DNA of 64,000 nt, from NCBI RefSeq assembly GCF_901933205.1, contig NC_044571.1:58341994-58405993 (forward strand), in the 5' to 3' direction. The notes under the pieces are model-generated. The model was not told the origin of the DNA. It worked only from the letters and a program-made list of their open reading frames with translations, and searched no databases. Positions 37,101-50,416 of this stretch are shown one piece after another; the first letter of the stretch is position 1; each line of letters begins with the position of its first letter. The stretch comes from Camarhynchus parvulus (Eukaryota; Chordata; Aves; Passeriformes; Thraupidae). Made by a program: the position numbers and the translations under genes.

Positions 37101-38186
37101 TTTGAAAACATCAAAAAAATAACCTCAACCCAAAATACAGTATCACCTGAAAGAATTAAGTGGAAGAGCAAGTCAGTTTTCTCTCTTGTAAAGTGTTAAG
37201 AGATCATGACGGCTAACAGCTTCGCTCATGAAGGCTCAGCAATATGGATGTGGAAGGAGAGAATTGGAACACAGCAACATTTTGGAAGATGGTAATGCAG
37301 ATGAGTAGGAAAAAAAATCACACACCACCTCATCATTTTTATTTACTAGTTAACCAGTGACAGAGAAAGGCAAAAGACAACTTTATTAGAGGGGGGAAAA
37401 CAAAGAACAAGTTGCTAGTTTCACTGGAATGAGAAGGCAAGCAGTACACTTTTCAGTCACTGACATAATTTATCTTTGTGCATGCAGGTGTTGGAAAAGT
37501 TGCATAATTATTTGAAGTATACATATCATTATACTTTTAAGCTATTTTGAAAAGCAACTCCAGTGTAAATTTTCACCAGTTTTACTCAGTATTGTTCAGC
37601 CCACTTGTTTCCATTTAAAAGAGAACAAGAGCTTTTTCCAACTTGTTTATGAAGATGAGAAAGGACAAGAACAATATTATTCCATGGGAAAACCACAAAG
37701 TTTTCACTCCTCTGTCCCTTCCACCCCCAACAGAAAGTAGAAGGACACTGTAGCAAGGAGTGGAGGGCAAGATCATAGCTCTTAGCAACATCAGTGGCTT
37801 GTTATTGTTTTGCATTTATGTCCCAGTACCATCTAATTAGCTTGCTTTGTGATTTACTGACCTAGCTTCATTTGGCATCTTACATCGCAGAGAAACAGAG
37901 GCCCCAGTGCTATTCTGCAACTGGGCACAGAAGTCTGCCATCTACACGTAGTTAGATGTTAGGCAGAACATTCCATGCATCAGATGACATTATTAGAGAG
38001 GGCTGGTTATTTGGAAGCCATCTCCATTGTAACAGATATTATCACCCCTGAGGAAAAAAATAAAAGAGAGGAAGAATTAAAAAACTAAATCAGCCAGTAC
38101 TGCTAGTGGGGAAGCTTAGCTAATACACTGTCCATACACTCTTCTGGTTCATAGGTTACAGCCCAGACTTTGCCCATTTGCTTAAA

Positions 38187-38214
38187 CAATGAAATCATAG
38201 CAATGAAATCATAA
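38187..38214. repeat. 14-bp tandem duplication
   Basis: caatgaaatcatag is followed directly by caatgaaatcataa. One mismatch in the last base. Confidence 0.9.
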
Positions 38215-38357
38215 CAGTGAGCTATAAATCCATGGATGTTTCCACATGAAAATGAGAAATGTAAGGAAATATGCGAGGAGGATATAAACTATACAGCAAC
38301 CATACTTTTTGTTTCTTTCCTTTGCATCAGCTGTGGTCTCATCCTAACAAAACCAAT

Positions 38358-38780
38358 CATCACAGAATCACAGAGTCAATTGGGTCAGAAGGGGACCTTG
38401 ATAAGCAACTAGTTCCAACTCCCTGCCATGGCAAGGGGCACCTTCAACTAGACCAGGCTGCTCAGAGCCCCATCCAACCTGCCTTAAATGCTTCCAAGGA
38501 TAGGGAACCCAAAACTTCTTTGGACAACCTGTTCCTGTGTCTCACCATCCTCACAATAAAGAATTTTTCCCTAATATCTAAACTAAACATATTCTCATTC
38601 AGTTTGAACCCATTCCCCTTGCCTTGTCATTACATGTTTTTGCAAACAGTCTTTCTTCATCTTCCTGTTATTTCCCTTCAGGTACTGGAAAACTGCAATT
38701 AGGTCATCCCAAAGCCTCATCTTTAACAGTTTTACAATCCCAATTCTCTCAGCCTGTCCTAATACGAGAGGTGTTCCACC
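38358..38780 (-). mobile_element. CR1 LINE 3' end, antisense
   Basis: It opens with tcatcacagaatcacagagt, the antisense CR1 terminal motif. Typical 3' wording follows: 'ccaactccctgccatggcaa', 'gaccaggctgctcagagccc', 'gtactggaaaactgcaatta' and 'caattctctcagcctgtcct'. It ends near 38780. It is 5' truncated, moderately diverged and has no intact frame. Confidence 0.93.
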
Positions 38781-38960
38781 TGTCTTTCTGCACACAAAAA
38801 CACTGTCTTTAATTTTGCCTAGACTAACTACATCTTCCAAGTCTCTTCAAAAGTGCTTCTTTAAAAATATTAGATGTACAATAATATGAACAAAGATATA
38901 TTTAATAGATAATATTACATAAATCTTTAAATGTTGGTATTCCAGCTGTACATGACTTCT

Positions 38961-39435
38961 TGTCATGGTATAGGAATGGTGTTCTCCAATTTAGTGTTTC
39001 CACTGAAACCACTCCAAACCATGCACCCTTCAGTCACTCTCCCCTGTCCTTCCCCTGGCAGCAAGTCAGAAAGGAGAATTGAAGGCACAATAGGGAAAGG
39101 TCATGGGGTGAGATAAAAAAATTAACTGGAAAGAGCAGTAAGATAATAAAATGAACAGTAACAACAACAATATTAATGACAGAGTGTAAAAGAAAAGAAA
39201 TCCTGTTGCTCACCCTGTGTAAATATCCAACAATACCCCACCACTCCCTCCACCACTCTACTCCAAATGGAAAGCGAGCCCTCCCACTGTCCCTAGGAAA
39301 TAATGACAGGTGATACAGAATAACCTCTGTGTCCTGGCCAGAGGTGTCCTGCCCCTCCTGGCTACTACAAAATTTAACTCTGGAACTGCGACACCACTTA
39401 AAAAAAAGTTCCAGGGAAAGTGTTCTGAACAAGGT
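38961..39435 (-). mobile_element. ERV-type LTR, antisense, possible 6-bp target duplication
   Basis: The segment begins TGTCATGG and reads in antisense like an avian LTR: 'ccactccaaaccatgcaccc', 'catggggtgagataaaaaaa', 'gctcaccctgtgtaaat', then 'gtgtcctggccagaggtgtc' and 'cctcctggctactacaaaat'. The hexamer acttct flanks it at 38955-38960 and 39436-39441. With that duplication the right end is GGT (or GGTA for a 5-bp cttct), not canonical CA, so that edge may be mutated or wrong. It lies about 180 bp right of an antisense CR1. No internal retroviral sequence is attached. Confidence 0.6.
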
Positions 39436-39486
39436 ACTTCTCTGTAACAGGCCTTTAATTCTCTAATATAAGCTGTAAGAATTTAC

Positions 39487-39578
39487 AAAAAAAAAAAAAA
39501 GGAAGCTGGGTCATCACAATGGGATAGCTATTGAGAGTATAAGCAAAGTATAAGCAAAAAAAAAAGTATAAGCAAAAA
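39487..39578. repeat. Poly-A and three AGTATAAGCAAA copies
   Basis: A run of 14 A (39487-39500) is followed by three copies of agtataagcaaa starting at 39536, 39547 and 39565. The last two are separated by extra A residues. It is a local slippage repeat. Confidence 0.85.
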
Positions 39579-42500
39579 TGACAGACTGCTAGGGGTAAAT
39601 TTTTGACCTTATTGAAGTCAGTGAAAAGGTTCTCATTAACTTCTCCAGACTGAGGATTTCCCTCCAGCTGTTTAACCATTACAGTGTTTTGTAGTCATCA
39701 TCATATCAATGTAATCATTTCCAAAATAAGCCTTTTCCAAGCTCTACTAACTTTGGATGATTGGATCTGTAGAATTTAAAGGATTTTGTTTTAATTAAGG
39801 TGCAAACTGTATAAGAAAAATGCAGCAAGTGACATGCTAGTTTACAATTTTTTGAGACTTATAAGAATGGAGAAAATAGACATGCACTGAAGGAAAAAGA
39901 AGATTCTTTGTTACTCTGTATTATATCCCTCTGGGAGAGAAGAAAACCCAAACCTGTTTTCCTCCTTTCTTACATGGTGGTAGTTCTCCATCCTTTCCAT
40001 TTTCACTGGTATTGATGTCAGATGTCCTGATTTCCAGATAGTCCTAACTGGGAGCCACATCTATGGTCAATTGCAGCATATGGTCCTAGATTTCTTTATT
40101 CTGGAGTGCAATAGAGAGGAGTTTTTCTACATCCTGGCCTTGCTTGCATGTGGGGTCATGTTCCATTTAAGTACATGTGCAGGCCTTCTTCCTATTAAAA
40201 TTAAGGCATTAGAAAAAATGTCAGGCTCATAATCAAGTGTTGGCCAATGTCAGCTTAATAGAGGGTCATCAAATGGCTCAGAGATGCTCTATTCAACCAA
40301 GGCACAGTCTTTTTCATTTTGTTACACAGAAAATAAACTGTTTATATGAACTGCCATGCTGGTAAATTATAACCTTAGAAATTTTTATTCCTAAACCATT
40401 CTTCTAAGGAAATTAGTAGTATTTTCTTTCTGTATCCTCTCATTTGCAAAAACCTTTATTATAATAGGGCAGTTCCCAGAAAATTTCATAAAGGAATAAA
40501 GATCTGAAAGAGATCATGTTCCAATGAATTTTTGAGAAAAAAATCAGAGATGGATAAAGATAGAGAATCTATTAATGTCTTCCCTAAGGGGCAGCTGGGA
40601 ATTGACCAGCTGCTCTCTTTGCTCGCCTGACACAACAGCTGTAGCTCCTAAGCAGATGTGAATGTGCTTTCATTTGCCCAATTAGCAGCAGGCACAAAAA
40701 GAAACTCAGGATACTGTTTGAAGGCTTATGAGGCCTCATATGAAAAGTGATTGGACTATTGTAATGCATGACAGAGACATGAAATGGAAAGGAAAACATT
40801 TTGGGGTTTGTGCAGCTAAGGAAGCCAGTGGAGACCACAATAAGTTTTCTTTCAAGTTAATTTACAAGGGGTATGTCAGTAGTGGAGTAAAAATCTTTAC
40901 AGAGGCAGGACACAGATACTCGAGGAAAAAGGTTTCATTGGTCATTATGAGGAAACCACTTTGAATGATGGTAGCTACCAAACGGTTTGAAATGGAATAT
41001 TAGCAGAATATTTGCAAATTTTTCCTACATCTGTTTTCTGGCAAATGTTATTGATAGATTTACAAGTGATTATCTCAAGTGATAATTTGTCGCAATTATG
41101 TGATTGAGCACTGACCACTTAGCCCTTATTGCAGGAAAGGGAAAGACATGGTTCAGTGTTTGTACATCCTCATTCCATGGAATTTTTAATCAATGATTCA
41201 TTTTAGTGTGACCAGATATCTCAGTTATTACCTGATAGTTCACTTTATCAGTGGGATGAGATGTCTGTTTTGCTGATGCTTTAGAATGACTCTTAATAGG
41301 TTACAAGCTATTAGATATGAAGATGACAGGGTAGGAATGAAGACACAAGAAAAGTGAGGACAATGTTTACAAATAGTTGTAGTGAGGCAAAATGAATCTT
41401 TAATGATCGATTTCAAATGGAATTGCTAAATGGCTGATTGTTAAATAGTATGAAATATTCAAGTAACTTTGTCTGTAGACTACTAAAATGCAGTTTTTAG
41501 AAAATCATATTGATTTTATGACGAAAAAAACACTTAGTGTGTTGGATAATTTATATGAATATAAAATCATGCTTAAATTGGAAATCTATTGAATGCTGGT
41601 CATAACAAATCCAGCTTTTTTTGATTACAACTGTTACTATTTATGCTAGCTAAAAACCGATTTCAGAAATATATTGTATACATATTTTTGATTTTTCCTG
41701 TCTACAGGAGGAACTATACCTGCTGAAATTCTTAACTTATGAAGATATTTAACAATGTTTCTATTTTATCAACCAATATTTTTCAGACTTCATAAAAAGT
41801 CAGTCTCTGTCCCTTTACAATAAAAGGTTTAGTGGAAATACATGCAAATCAAAATGTAGTAGCCATCTCCTTTGTACCACAGAGCATATTAAGGCATTTT
41901 CACATTGTTCACAAGATGTTCAGAAGATATATATTTTTTGTAGTACAGACCATTTAACTCCTAGGGATAACCCCCCCATGAGGCTTTTTCAACTCAGACT
42001 GACAACATTCTATGCACACCTAAATCTTTTAATTACCAGATGTCATTTTATTCAACATAATGGTAAATTTATATCAGGTAGTTTAAAATCCAATGCAAAG
42101 GTAAGGGTTGTTCCAATATATATAACAAAAATCTATCTTCAAGGAGAATGATCATGCTATTTTCAAGGCCACTTGCAGAGCACAGTTTGGAAAAAGATGT
42201 TTTAACAATGCATTTACTCTTAAAACAATTTTAAACAGACAACCACAATAGGGCAAAGAATGTACAAATATGCAAAGAAATTAATTCAAACATAAAGTAA
42301 AATATTCAGGAGAGTATGCTGATTCTTGTAGAAATTTATTTCTATGAATAAATTAAAGGGAATGTTTAAGCAATCTTCATGCCTCTCTTATGTGTATACA
42401 AGCATGTAAACAAATCTAAAACATGTAGGAGGCACTTTGAACTAAACTGAAGCACAGTGGGAAAATAAACTGAGGATGTTTAAAACAGATGAGAATAAAA

Positions 42501-43933
42501 CAGAAGAGGGCTGTGTAGCTTTCTAAGAAAAAAAGAAATTTACAGGAAAACAAACATCAAGTCTTGAAATACGATAACTAAGAGTATAATCCTTCAGGGC
42601 TCATCATACTATATTTCAAAACTCAGGCCTTCAGAAGTACAGTTCTTCATAGCAAATATAGTGTGACCCCCCTCTAATATTCTAAGAATGGAGCAGTCCT
42701 TTTATCAGGTTGAGGGTCTAGTGGGAGGATAAAATTCTCTATTAGATGCTGTCCCTGCAAAGGGGTAGAATTGTCTAAAGGGATATGAATACCCCAGGTT
42801 CAAATTGACTTTCAGCACCTCTAAATGTCTTCCCCTGCTCTCTTCTCAAATGTAGGTGTTGGAAGTTTGTCCAGAATGGCCTGAGATCCTTCAGAGAGGA
42901 CAGCAAGAAGCAAGAAAATTATTATCCTCAGTAGTGTGCTTCCCTTTTGGGATTACAGTAACAAAAGGAATTTTAAAGGACGATTTCAGGTTGGTAAATA
43001 AATGGCAGCTTATTCTCTGTCTCCGTTAGGAGTATTCCACACAGATGCCTCTGAGACAAGTCAGTGTTAAAGGGGCTAGTCTTAAGGACAAATCATAAAA
43101 CAGTGCCATTTTTCTCCTAGGCCAGGGATCAGTTTCTCTTTCTTATTTAGCAGCTAGAGGCATTTAATATTAGAAGCATGACTGAATCAACAGTCTTATG
43201 CAACGCACTATGAATTGTTGCCTGGAATCACCACATGCATGCCAACTAACCCATATGCACAGATGTCCCAGAAGAAAGCAAAAGAGTTGATCTTGCTCTA
43301 AAAATCCTATAGAGAAGCCTGCTTAAAGCTTGATCACAAGCTTGTGGAAGCCAAAGGTAAAACTTTTCAACTGTGTATCGAGTAAAATGTATTAGGTGCT
43401 TCAGTAGGTGGAGAAATAGAAATTCCTTGATACCTAAAGAACAGGATCATTATGCAGCAACATGAGTATAAGCAGCAGCTGCAGACTCTTTAAAAGTAAA
43501 CCAAGAAAGGAACGTGCTTGAGGAGTAATGCAGAAATAAGTGAGTGCAAACTGAAAAGGAAGCTCAAGAAAAGCCCAGATGTCACATCTGTGTGACTGAA
43601 CCCCCAGGGCAGGTGAGCAATCAAGATATTTGCTCAAAATGGCTCCTTCCTGGAAACACCTACTGCCAAGGTGAAGATGACACTTAGGCAAAGTTTTGCC
43701 TACTGTTGCCAAATCTCTCAATATCTTATGAGTAGTCCTGGAGTCTATAATTGAAAAGAGCTTTGTTACACAAGCAAAGTGACCATACAGTATTGGGACT
43801 CAAGGATACTACTGAATTCCAGACATAGTTAAGAGTCCAGGGAATGTAAGAAAGCTGCCTAGGAAAAACAGATGGACAAAATAATAAACAACCCCTGTAA
43901 TAAGTATTTTCTTTTAATTTAAAGTCTGAAGTG

Positions 43934-43956
43934 ATAAATAAATAAATAAATAAATC
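43934..43956. repeat. (ATAA)n microsatellite
   Basis: About five and a half units of the ATAA tetranucleotide. Confidence 0.95.
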
Positions 43957-46900
43957 ACAGCATTCTTTAGAGAAAACATAGTGAGTTTAATTAAATAAGC
44001 TACATCTTATTAATCTGTAGCTATAGAAGTAGTTTACAAGAAAAATATATTTATACTCATATATTTTTTTAATTTTAAAGAACATTAAAAAGTGAGCAAC
44101 ATAGGGCTGAAACCTTGTCTAATTTCCTTAATTCAAAGACTGTATTCCAGTGATGTTCTCAGGATATCTCCAGATGGGTACTTTGGCATAAATACAAGTT
44201 CTGCAACAGGGGAACAAAATTTTGGTATAAATTTCAATGGGTATCATATCGGTAATGTAAAGTCACATTATCTAAAAAAATAGGACATTCTAATTATGAA
44301 GTTATTCTTATTTGTGTATGGGAAAGATCTACTCTTCAGTCATGTTTTTCTATTACAGTTAAGCTGTGTGATGTATAACTAAGCTGGTCTGTTGACTTCT
44401 GTCTGGCTCATTTCTCATTTGTGACTCTTGTAACATGTCCCAGTTACTTAACCGTAACTAAAGTCAATCTGTTCTTATATTTTCTATCATTTTTATTATG
44501 CTTTGCTATCTGTATTGATGTAAAGTTATTTTTAAGGTTACCTTGCGCTAGGTGATATGCTCATACCTACCAAATGAGCTATAGCTATATGATAGATCTT
44601 TAGGGTATCAGGGACTGTGGTCCATCTAAGGATAGCAGCTGAACACAAGAATCAAGAGGAAAAGAGTAAAACTTTACCATTCCTGCCTGTCACATGAAAG
44701 GGAGGTTTCCTTGAACCCTTTTTGTTTGATCCGTCTGTCAACACCCCAGGAAATCTGACACCCTTATGCCCAACCAGTCTGTCACTGTCCCATTACTGGG
44801 ACTCCACTGATCAGTCTGCTTTATTGGAGTGCAGTTCAACGAACTTGTTCTGGGACATGTGCCAATAGCATATCAGAGTCAAACCCTTTAAAGAGGGACC
44901 CCCTCCTGGAACTCTTCAATTCTAGTTGAGTATGTCATCTGCTGCTGATGAGTGCTGTCACCCTTGAAACACTCAGACTTAATAGTTTAGGGAATAATAC
45001 ACTTTATTAATAAACACACTGATAATAGAAAATTGTGACAGGTTAAGGTTCAAAGACTGCTGATCATTAAATCTGACTGCAAAAATGTAATTGAAATAAT
45101 ATACAGACAAGCTCTAATCACCAATGAAATCTATTTAAAGACAATCATTCAACACACAGAGTTTTTAATTAATAGGCATCACTATGGGGGAGAAGACAAG
45201 TTCAGTCCATTAACCTGATGCCTTAAGTTTTTATCTTTCTATTTTTCAGATTCTCTACTGCATTAGTGTATAACTGAACTCCATTGACTGCCCAAGGTGT
45301 ATCTACTGAAGGTCTTTAATGAATACCCACTCTCTTTGTCTAGCCTGTGTTCTTGGCAGCCATTCCAAGGCACCAAACCAATCCCAGAAGTTACAATGGA
45401 GTCTTCCCCAAATTTTCCCCATCTCTAACTCATTTTTGTACTATTTCTTTACATTTAAATAGAGCTTGAGTGACTTTAGCCATACATACTTTTATTACTG
45501 ATTGGTGTAAAATTCTCTTGCTCCTCTCTTAAGGTGTAGTTGATAAAATATATAGCTCTTGCTCCGTGAGGAGTGGTTGTACCTTGGAGGCTGGTAGCTT
45601 TGGGTTGGAGGTGTGTGTTAATATTACATCAGATTATAGTGAACCAAATTCATCAACAGTCGCTGACTGGCAGCAAGACATTTTCTCCTATCTCCCTTAG
45701 CTGGCAGCTGCTGTGAGGTGTATCAGCTACAGGATATCATTGACTTCCCATCTCTGCAAAGATTTCAACATAGCCTGGCCATAGTGTGTTCACTCTGCTC
45801 TACCCTCCATTTAGCCCTACTCAACATGTACTTAGGGTTGCAGGCTGTGTGTGGAGAATCATCATGAAATAGATTCTGTGTATGCCAACCGTGTTCCATC
45901 CAGGAAGCAGCAACTGCATTTCACCCTGTATTTTCTGTACTGTCATAATCTCTGTTATAATGTGAATAAAACTTTCCAATTTTCTCTAATTTTACTGCAG
46001 GTCATCTTCCAACACTGTGGCAGTCTTGCAGAAAAAGATGTACCAAGGATGCTGAAAGATACCTCATTCCCTGACATTTGGCTGAAGACATCTGACAAAT
46101 GCATGTTGGGATCAAGTATTCACAAACAGCCATGGAGAAGAAAATACTAAATGAAATCTAGAAGGAATAAGACCATTCCTTTGCCGGTGCAAAATTGGCA
46201 GGACAAATATTTCTCTAGAGGACAAGGAGCTACAAGGCCACAGTCCAGAGTGAGGATCCTTAAACCAAATCTCTTTTCAAGTAAAGAGGCAGTACATATT
46301 TTCTACAAAAACAGCTCCAGCACATTGCCAAGCAAAGGAAATCAGCCTCTTCAAAAATTTGGCAAGAGTAGTTTCCTTTAGCTATTAGTTTGTTAGCCAA
46401 GAGGAGAGACAAATGCTGAGATTCCTCTCCGAATGTCTTATAGTCTGAGGGAAATTTCATAACCTCCCTTTTCCTCCCCACAGTCACTCCTTCTCCCCTG
46501 GATGCAGCTGTGTGATCAAAGAAAGCCTCACAAAAAGTGACCTTATCCTTCACCAACACTGCTGGGTGCAAGGCCCTTGGTGGCACTGGCTCACACAACA
46601 CAACAGGCAGTAAAGTAACTGCCAGTCCCAAACTCAGAACATAAATCTTGTTTAAACACTCTGGGAAAAGCTTGGCTTTGGGCAGCTCAGAAGCTAAATG
46701 CTGGGGTGTTGGCTGAAATCACAGCATACCCTCCCACATGAAAGGACAAGAACAGCCTGCACTATACACCCACTCAACACTAGCTCCAGAAATGATGCCA
46801 GAAGAAAACCAATTATCAGAGACACACGCTGGTTAAAGGCAGTGAACTGCAAGGCATAAGACTGCAGATGAGGCTGTGAGGGGAAATGTAATCATCAGTT

Positions 46901-49804
46901 ATGTATTTATAAAACCCGGCTCAGTGATTTTGCTCAATATATGCCTGATCACTGAGTAGCATAGCAAAAAAAATCTGTCACAACCAAAGGGTGCAGTGCT
47001 GCAGTACAATGTATGTGAAACCATTGCCTGCAACAGCATTGCTTAATGTTAACAATAAGAGTCTTGGCTGTAATGTTGTAAATCAAATGCTACTGAAGCC
47101 TTGTAATATATCAAGTTCAAGCAGCATAACAAAATAAAAAAAAAAAACAACCAGCATTTTTTCAGCTTAGCAAAAGGCATTCTTTGTTATGAAATAATGT
47201 TACAGTTTAGCTATTTAGTGCATGGGTTAATGGAGAAAGGGGCAAGTGTATACCACATCCAGTAGGTGAGAACACTATCAGTTATCAGCCTTGATCACAG
47301 AAGAGTTTTAACACACTCCCAGGACTGTAGTGATAACGCAGTGAATGCAGACTTTAGCAGCTAAGGGTCAGCATTCACCCTGCATATGTCATAACAATTA
47401 CTTAGGGTTCAGGGGCAGAAAAGTCAAACAGCAAATATGAAGCAGAACACTAAGAGATACTTAGTAATTCAGGGTTAAAGCGCAGGCAATGGGTTAATGA
47501 GCTGTTATTTCTTTCTATCACTGCTTCCATAATCTCCAATTGCCAAAAGTGTGATCTCTCTCAAGTAGTAGGAGGAAAACTACGGTCCTGTAAGCCCCTC
47601 TCCTGTCTGCTTTTCCTAAGTCTACATCCAGTCCTGCTCTGTCAGTCAGTTTATGGATGAGTTCCTATACACGGTCCACATACTCCCTCTGGGGAAGCAA
47701 CTAAAAAACACACCACCACCACTCTCCCCAACACTTAGAATATTTTGTGATGAATCAATGAGAGGAGGTTTTCATAACTATAAAGCAGAATGCAGGAGGA
47801 TTCTCTCATTTCACTAAGCACAAAATATATCAACAGGGAATAAAAACATGTGACTCCAGCCAGCATAATGGGTAGCATCAATAAAATTGAACACCTCAAG
47901 CACTACCACATGGTAGCAAAGTGGATGTCCTTCAAGATTCTCCCATGCAAACTGGGATTTCAAGTTTTTAAAAAATTCCTGAGAGAGGATTTTGATGCTA
48001 TTTTTTTCCACTCTGTGGATAAAATATCACAAGCGTGCTACCACATGCTCTAACCACATCTTCTGGCAGCTGTGTTGGCAAATTTTTAAAGACACAGAAA
48101 ATAACATCTTTCTCCAAATTACATGCTGTGGGAAGTAATATCAGGGCAGCATGTGAAATATGAAGCACAGAAATGAAGCCATCCACACTGGTGTTCAGTG
48201 TCAAATACCTAAAGGTATGCTGAGTGTCTCACAGCAGAAATAAAATATGTTGTGTGTTCCCAAGAGGTTGCAATCCAAATTATAAATGAGTTACTGGGCT
48301 AAAAGAATAAAAAATAAGAGTGAAGCATAACAGACATCTGTATTTCTGTGACTATTGCTATGTATGTGTATAAATATTTCTGTAAAAAATAATTTCACTT
48401 ATTAGCCTCCTCTCCACCTCCCTCACTTGTTTCATTTTTTTTACTTATCTTCTGTAAATGTTGGCATTCTGCAGAAATGAATTTTCAGAATGGATTTATA
48501 GAACCATTTAGGTTTTATCTGCTGATATATAAATATATAGAAGTTATGTGCATATGCTTTTTATGAGCTTACATATAATACAAGGTTAAAACAGGGAATG
48601 ACTTTAGTTTAGGGACAATTATTAGATATGAAAATATATAGAAAAAGTAGGGACATGCAAGTATTTCAGTATCTGATTTATTTAGAGATATGAATATTAA
48701 TAGGTATGAATATTTAGTCTTCAAAATATGAATAGACAGATCAGGAAAGAAAGAAAGAAAACAGCTATAGGTAAAGCTAAGTAGAATAAATCTTTATATT
48801 ATACTGGAAAGAGTGATAGAACTGGGGAGGAAAAAAGTGGGTGTTGGGAAAATTAGGAAGTGTTTGGATACTAAACTGATGAATTCACTAGAATTACATA
48901 ACGATCTGTGCCTAAAGTGTGCCTCTATCAATATTTTCAATTAAGCCATTTTATTTGTTTCAATAAAGAAAGCATCTTTCCTTTATTTATTCTGGAAATT
49001 TTCTAAGTCCTAGAAGTGAAATTAAAGGCCTTTCATCAACATTATATGGTGTTTTGCTATAATTAAAACTGTAAAGAATAATTATATGACAGCTTTGGAT
49101 ATAGACAAAAATAGAATGAGATGTTAATAGATGATATGCAGAAATAGACTATATGCCTAATCATTACCAGCCAGGGGAAAAAATCTTAATATCAACTGGT
49201 CATTTAGAAATGCTATTGAAAGCATTTTTTATACCACTGCGAGCAAAGGACTCAAAAAAGAAAAAGAGCAAAAGTGCTTTCATTTGCCTGTTTCCAGCAG
49301 TGAAGACAAGCTGCAGTATAAAAATGCCTCTTGTTACCAGCTGCATGGAAATGCTGTGTCATCCTGGATTCAGACATACTTGATTATACTAGTTAGGTGT
49401 TGAAAACTCATTGGATTTCAATATCCACTGACAAAGTCAAATAACATCACCTGCTCCTTCAGCTCTAGCAATTTCAGTGTGCTCTCAACTGAGTCTAGAA
49501 CTTCAGTTTAACCTCCTTTGCTATTTGGAGTGATCAGAAAACATATATATTTGAAACAATGGGTCATTTAAATGTAAGGATAGATTTCACTCATCCTTTC
49601 AGCCTGAAGGGGAAAAAACTGTAGGCAAATAGAAGGCCAATTGAGATGTCCTGCATTTTATGTTGGGTAAACCAAGTTGGTTTCTTAATTGGAAAGGAAG
49701 AAAAGTCTTTCTAAATTCTGAAGTAGGAACCTGCCTACTGTTGCTAAGATTTTAATTGCTGATGACTGGTGCTTTCTACTGATCCCATTACCTGATTAAT
49801 GGTT

Positions 49805-49930
49805 ATTATTATTATTTCTTACTTGCAAAGAGCCTGAGGTGCTGAAGGTGCTTCAAAAAGAAAATAAATGATGTGGTCCCTTCCCCAAGGAGCCTACAGT
49901 CTAGCAATATGAAAGATGACACAATGAGGG
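49805..49930 (+). repeat. Ancient sauropsid SINE-like element (trace)
   Basis: 'attattattatttcttac' leads into 'gtggtcccttccccaaggag' and 'cctacagtctagcaat'. This order (ATT repeat, then 'gtccctgccccaaggagcttacagtcta') is typical of an old interspersed element found across reptiles and birds. It is diverged, and the exact class is uncertain. Confidence 0.45.
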
Positions 49931-50416
49931 AGAGAAATAAAGAGCAGCAGCAATAGAGTGAGAATAATTACATGGTTACTTAGGTTCATTTTATACACAA
50001 CTTGATGGTACTGCTGTTTGCTTGATTTGTTTCTGCTTTTTTGAGTGGAAAGGAGTATATGGGTATAAGAGTATAGGGGAAATAAAACAAACTAGAGAAG
50101 CAAGGTCTTTTAATTCTTTGTGTGTGCCTTATATGCATGAACATGTGTGTATATCTGTGTGTGTAGAGGGTGAGGGGTACAGAAATGAGATTAGATTGTA
50201 GCAGCTAAGAAGACAGAGAAAATAGGTGAGATAGATTGTGAGACTGAAGAAATGAAAGAAGGTGAAGAAATAACAAAATGGAGATCATTGTCTTCTCAAG
50301 GTATCTTCAATGAGTGCTCATATTACATGGTCAAATGAATTCAACAGAAAGTCAGGATGGATCTGGATACGTCTGATCTGGAAAAGAGGCTTTTGGGTAA
50401 TGCGAAAGGTAGGTAT
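49931..50416. other. No recognised feature
   Basis: Purine-rich to mixed DNA with a short TG-rich stretch near 50119-50165. No gene or element was recognised. Confidence 0.45.

Larger units (their letters stand above)
28646..38186. other. 9.5 kb with no recognised transposable element
   Basis: Apart from the simple repeats listed separately, I recognise nothing here: no CR1 terminus, LTR, gene or RNA gene. The DNA is strongly AT-rich with short random frames. A 132-codon plus frame (28928-29326) owes its length to an A/C-rich tract. A low density of recognisable repeats over this length may reflect age, selective constraint, or families I do not know. Confidence 0.45.
39442..49804. other. 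Mostly unassigned DNA
   Basis: Only short simple repeats were assigned here. The part at about 44640-47700 is less AT-rich and holds frames such as 46260-46631 (minus, 123 codons) and 45851-46150 (plus, 99 codons), but none has a recognisable domain. Features such as AATAAA near 45009 and a TTTATAAAA box at 46906-46914 suggest unrecognised LTR-like material, without any provable boundary. Confidence 0.4.

Noticed and set aside
46260..46631. 123-codon minus-strand frame with a signal-peptide-like start
   Set aside because: Only the first 15 or so residues look like a signal peptide; the rest has no recognisable fold, and no splice or promoter context supports it.
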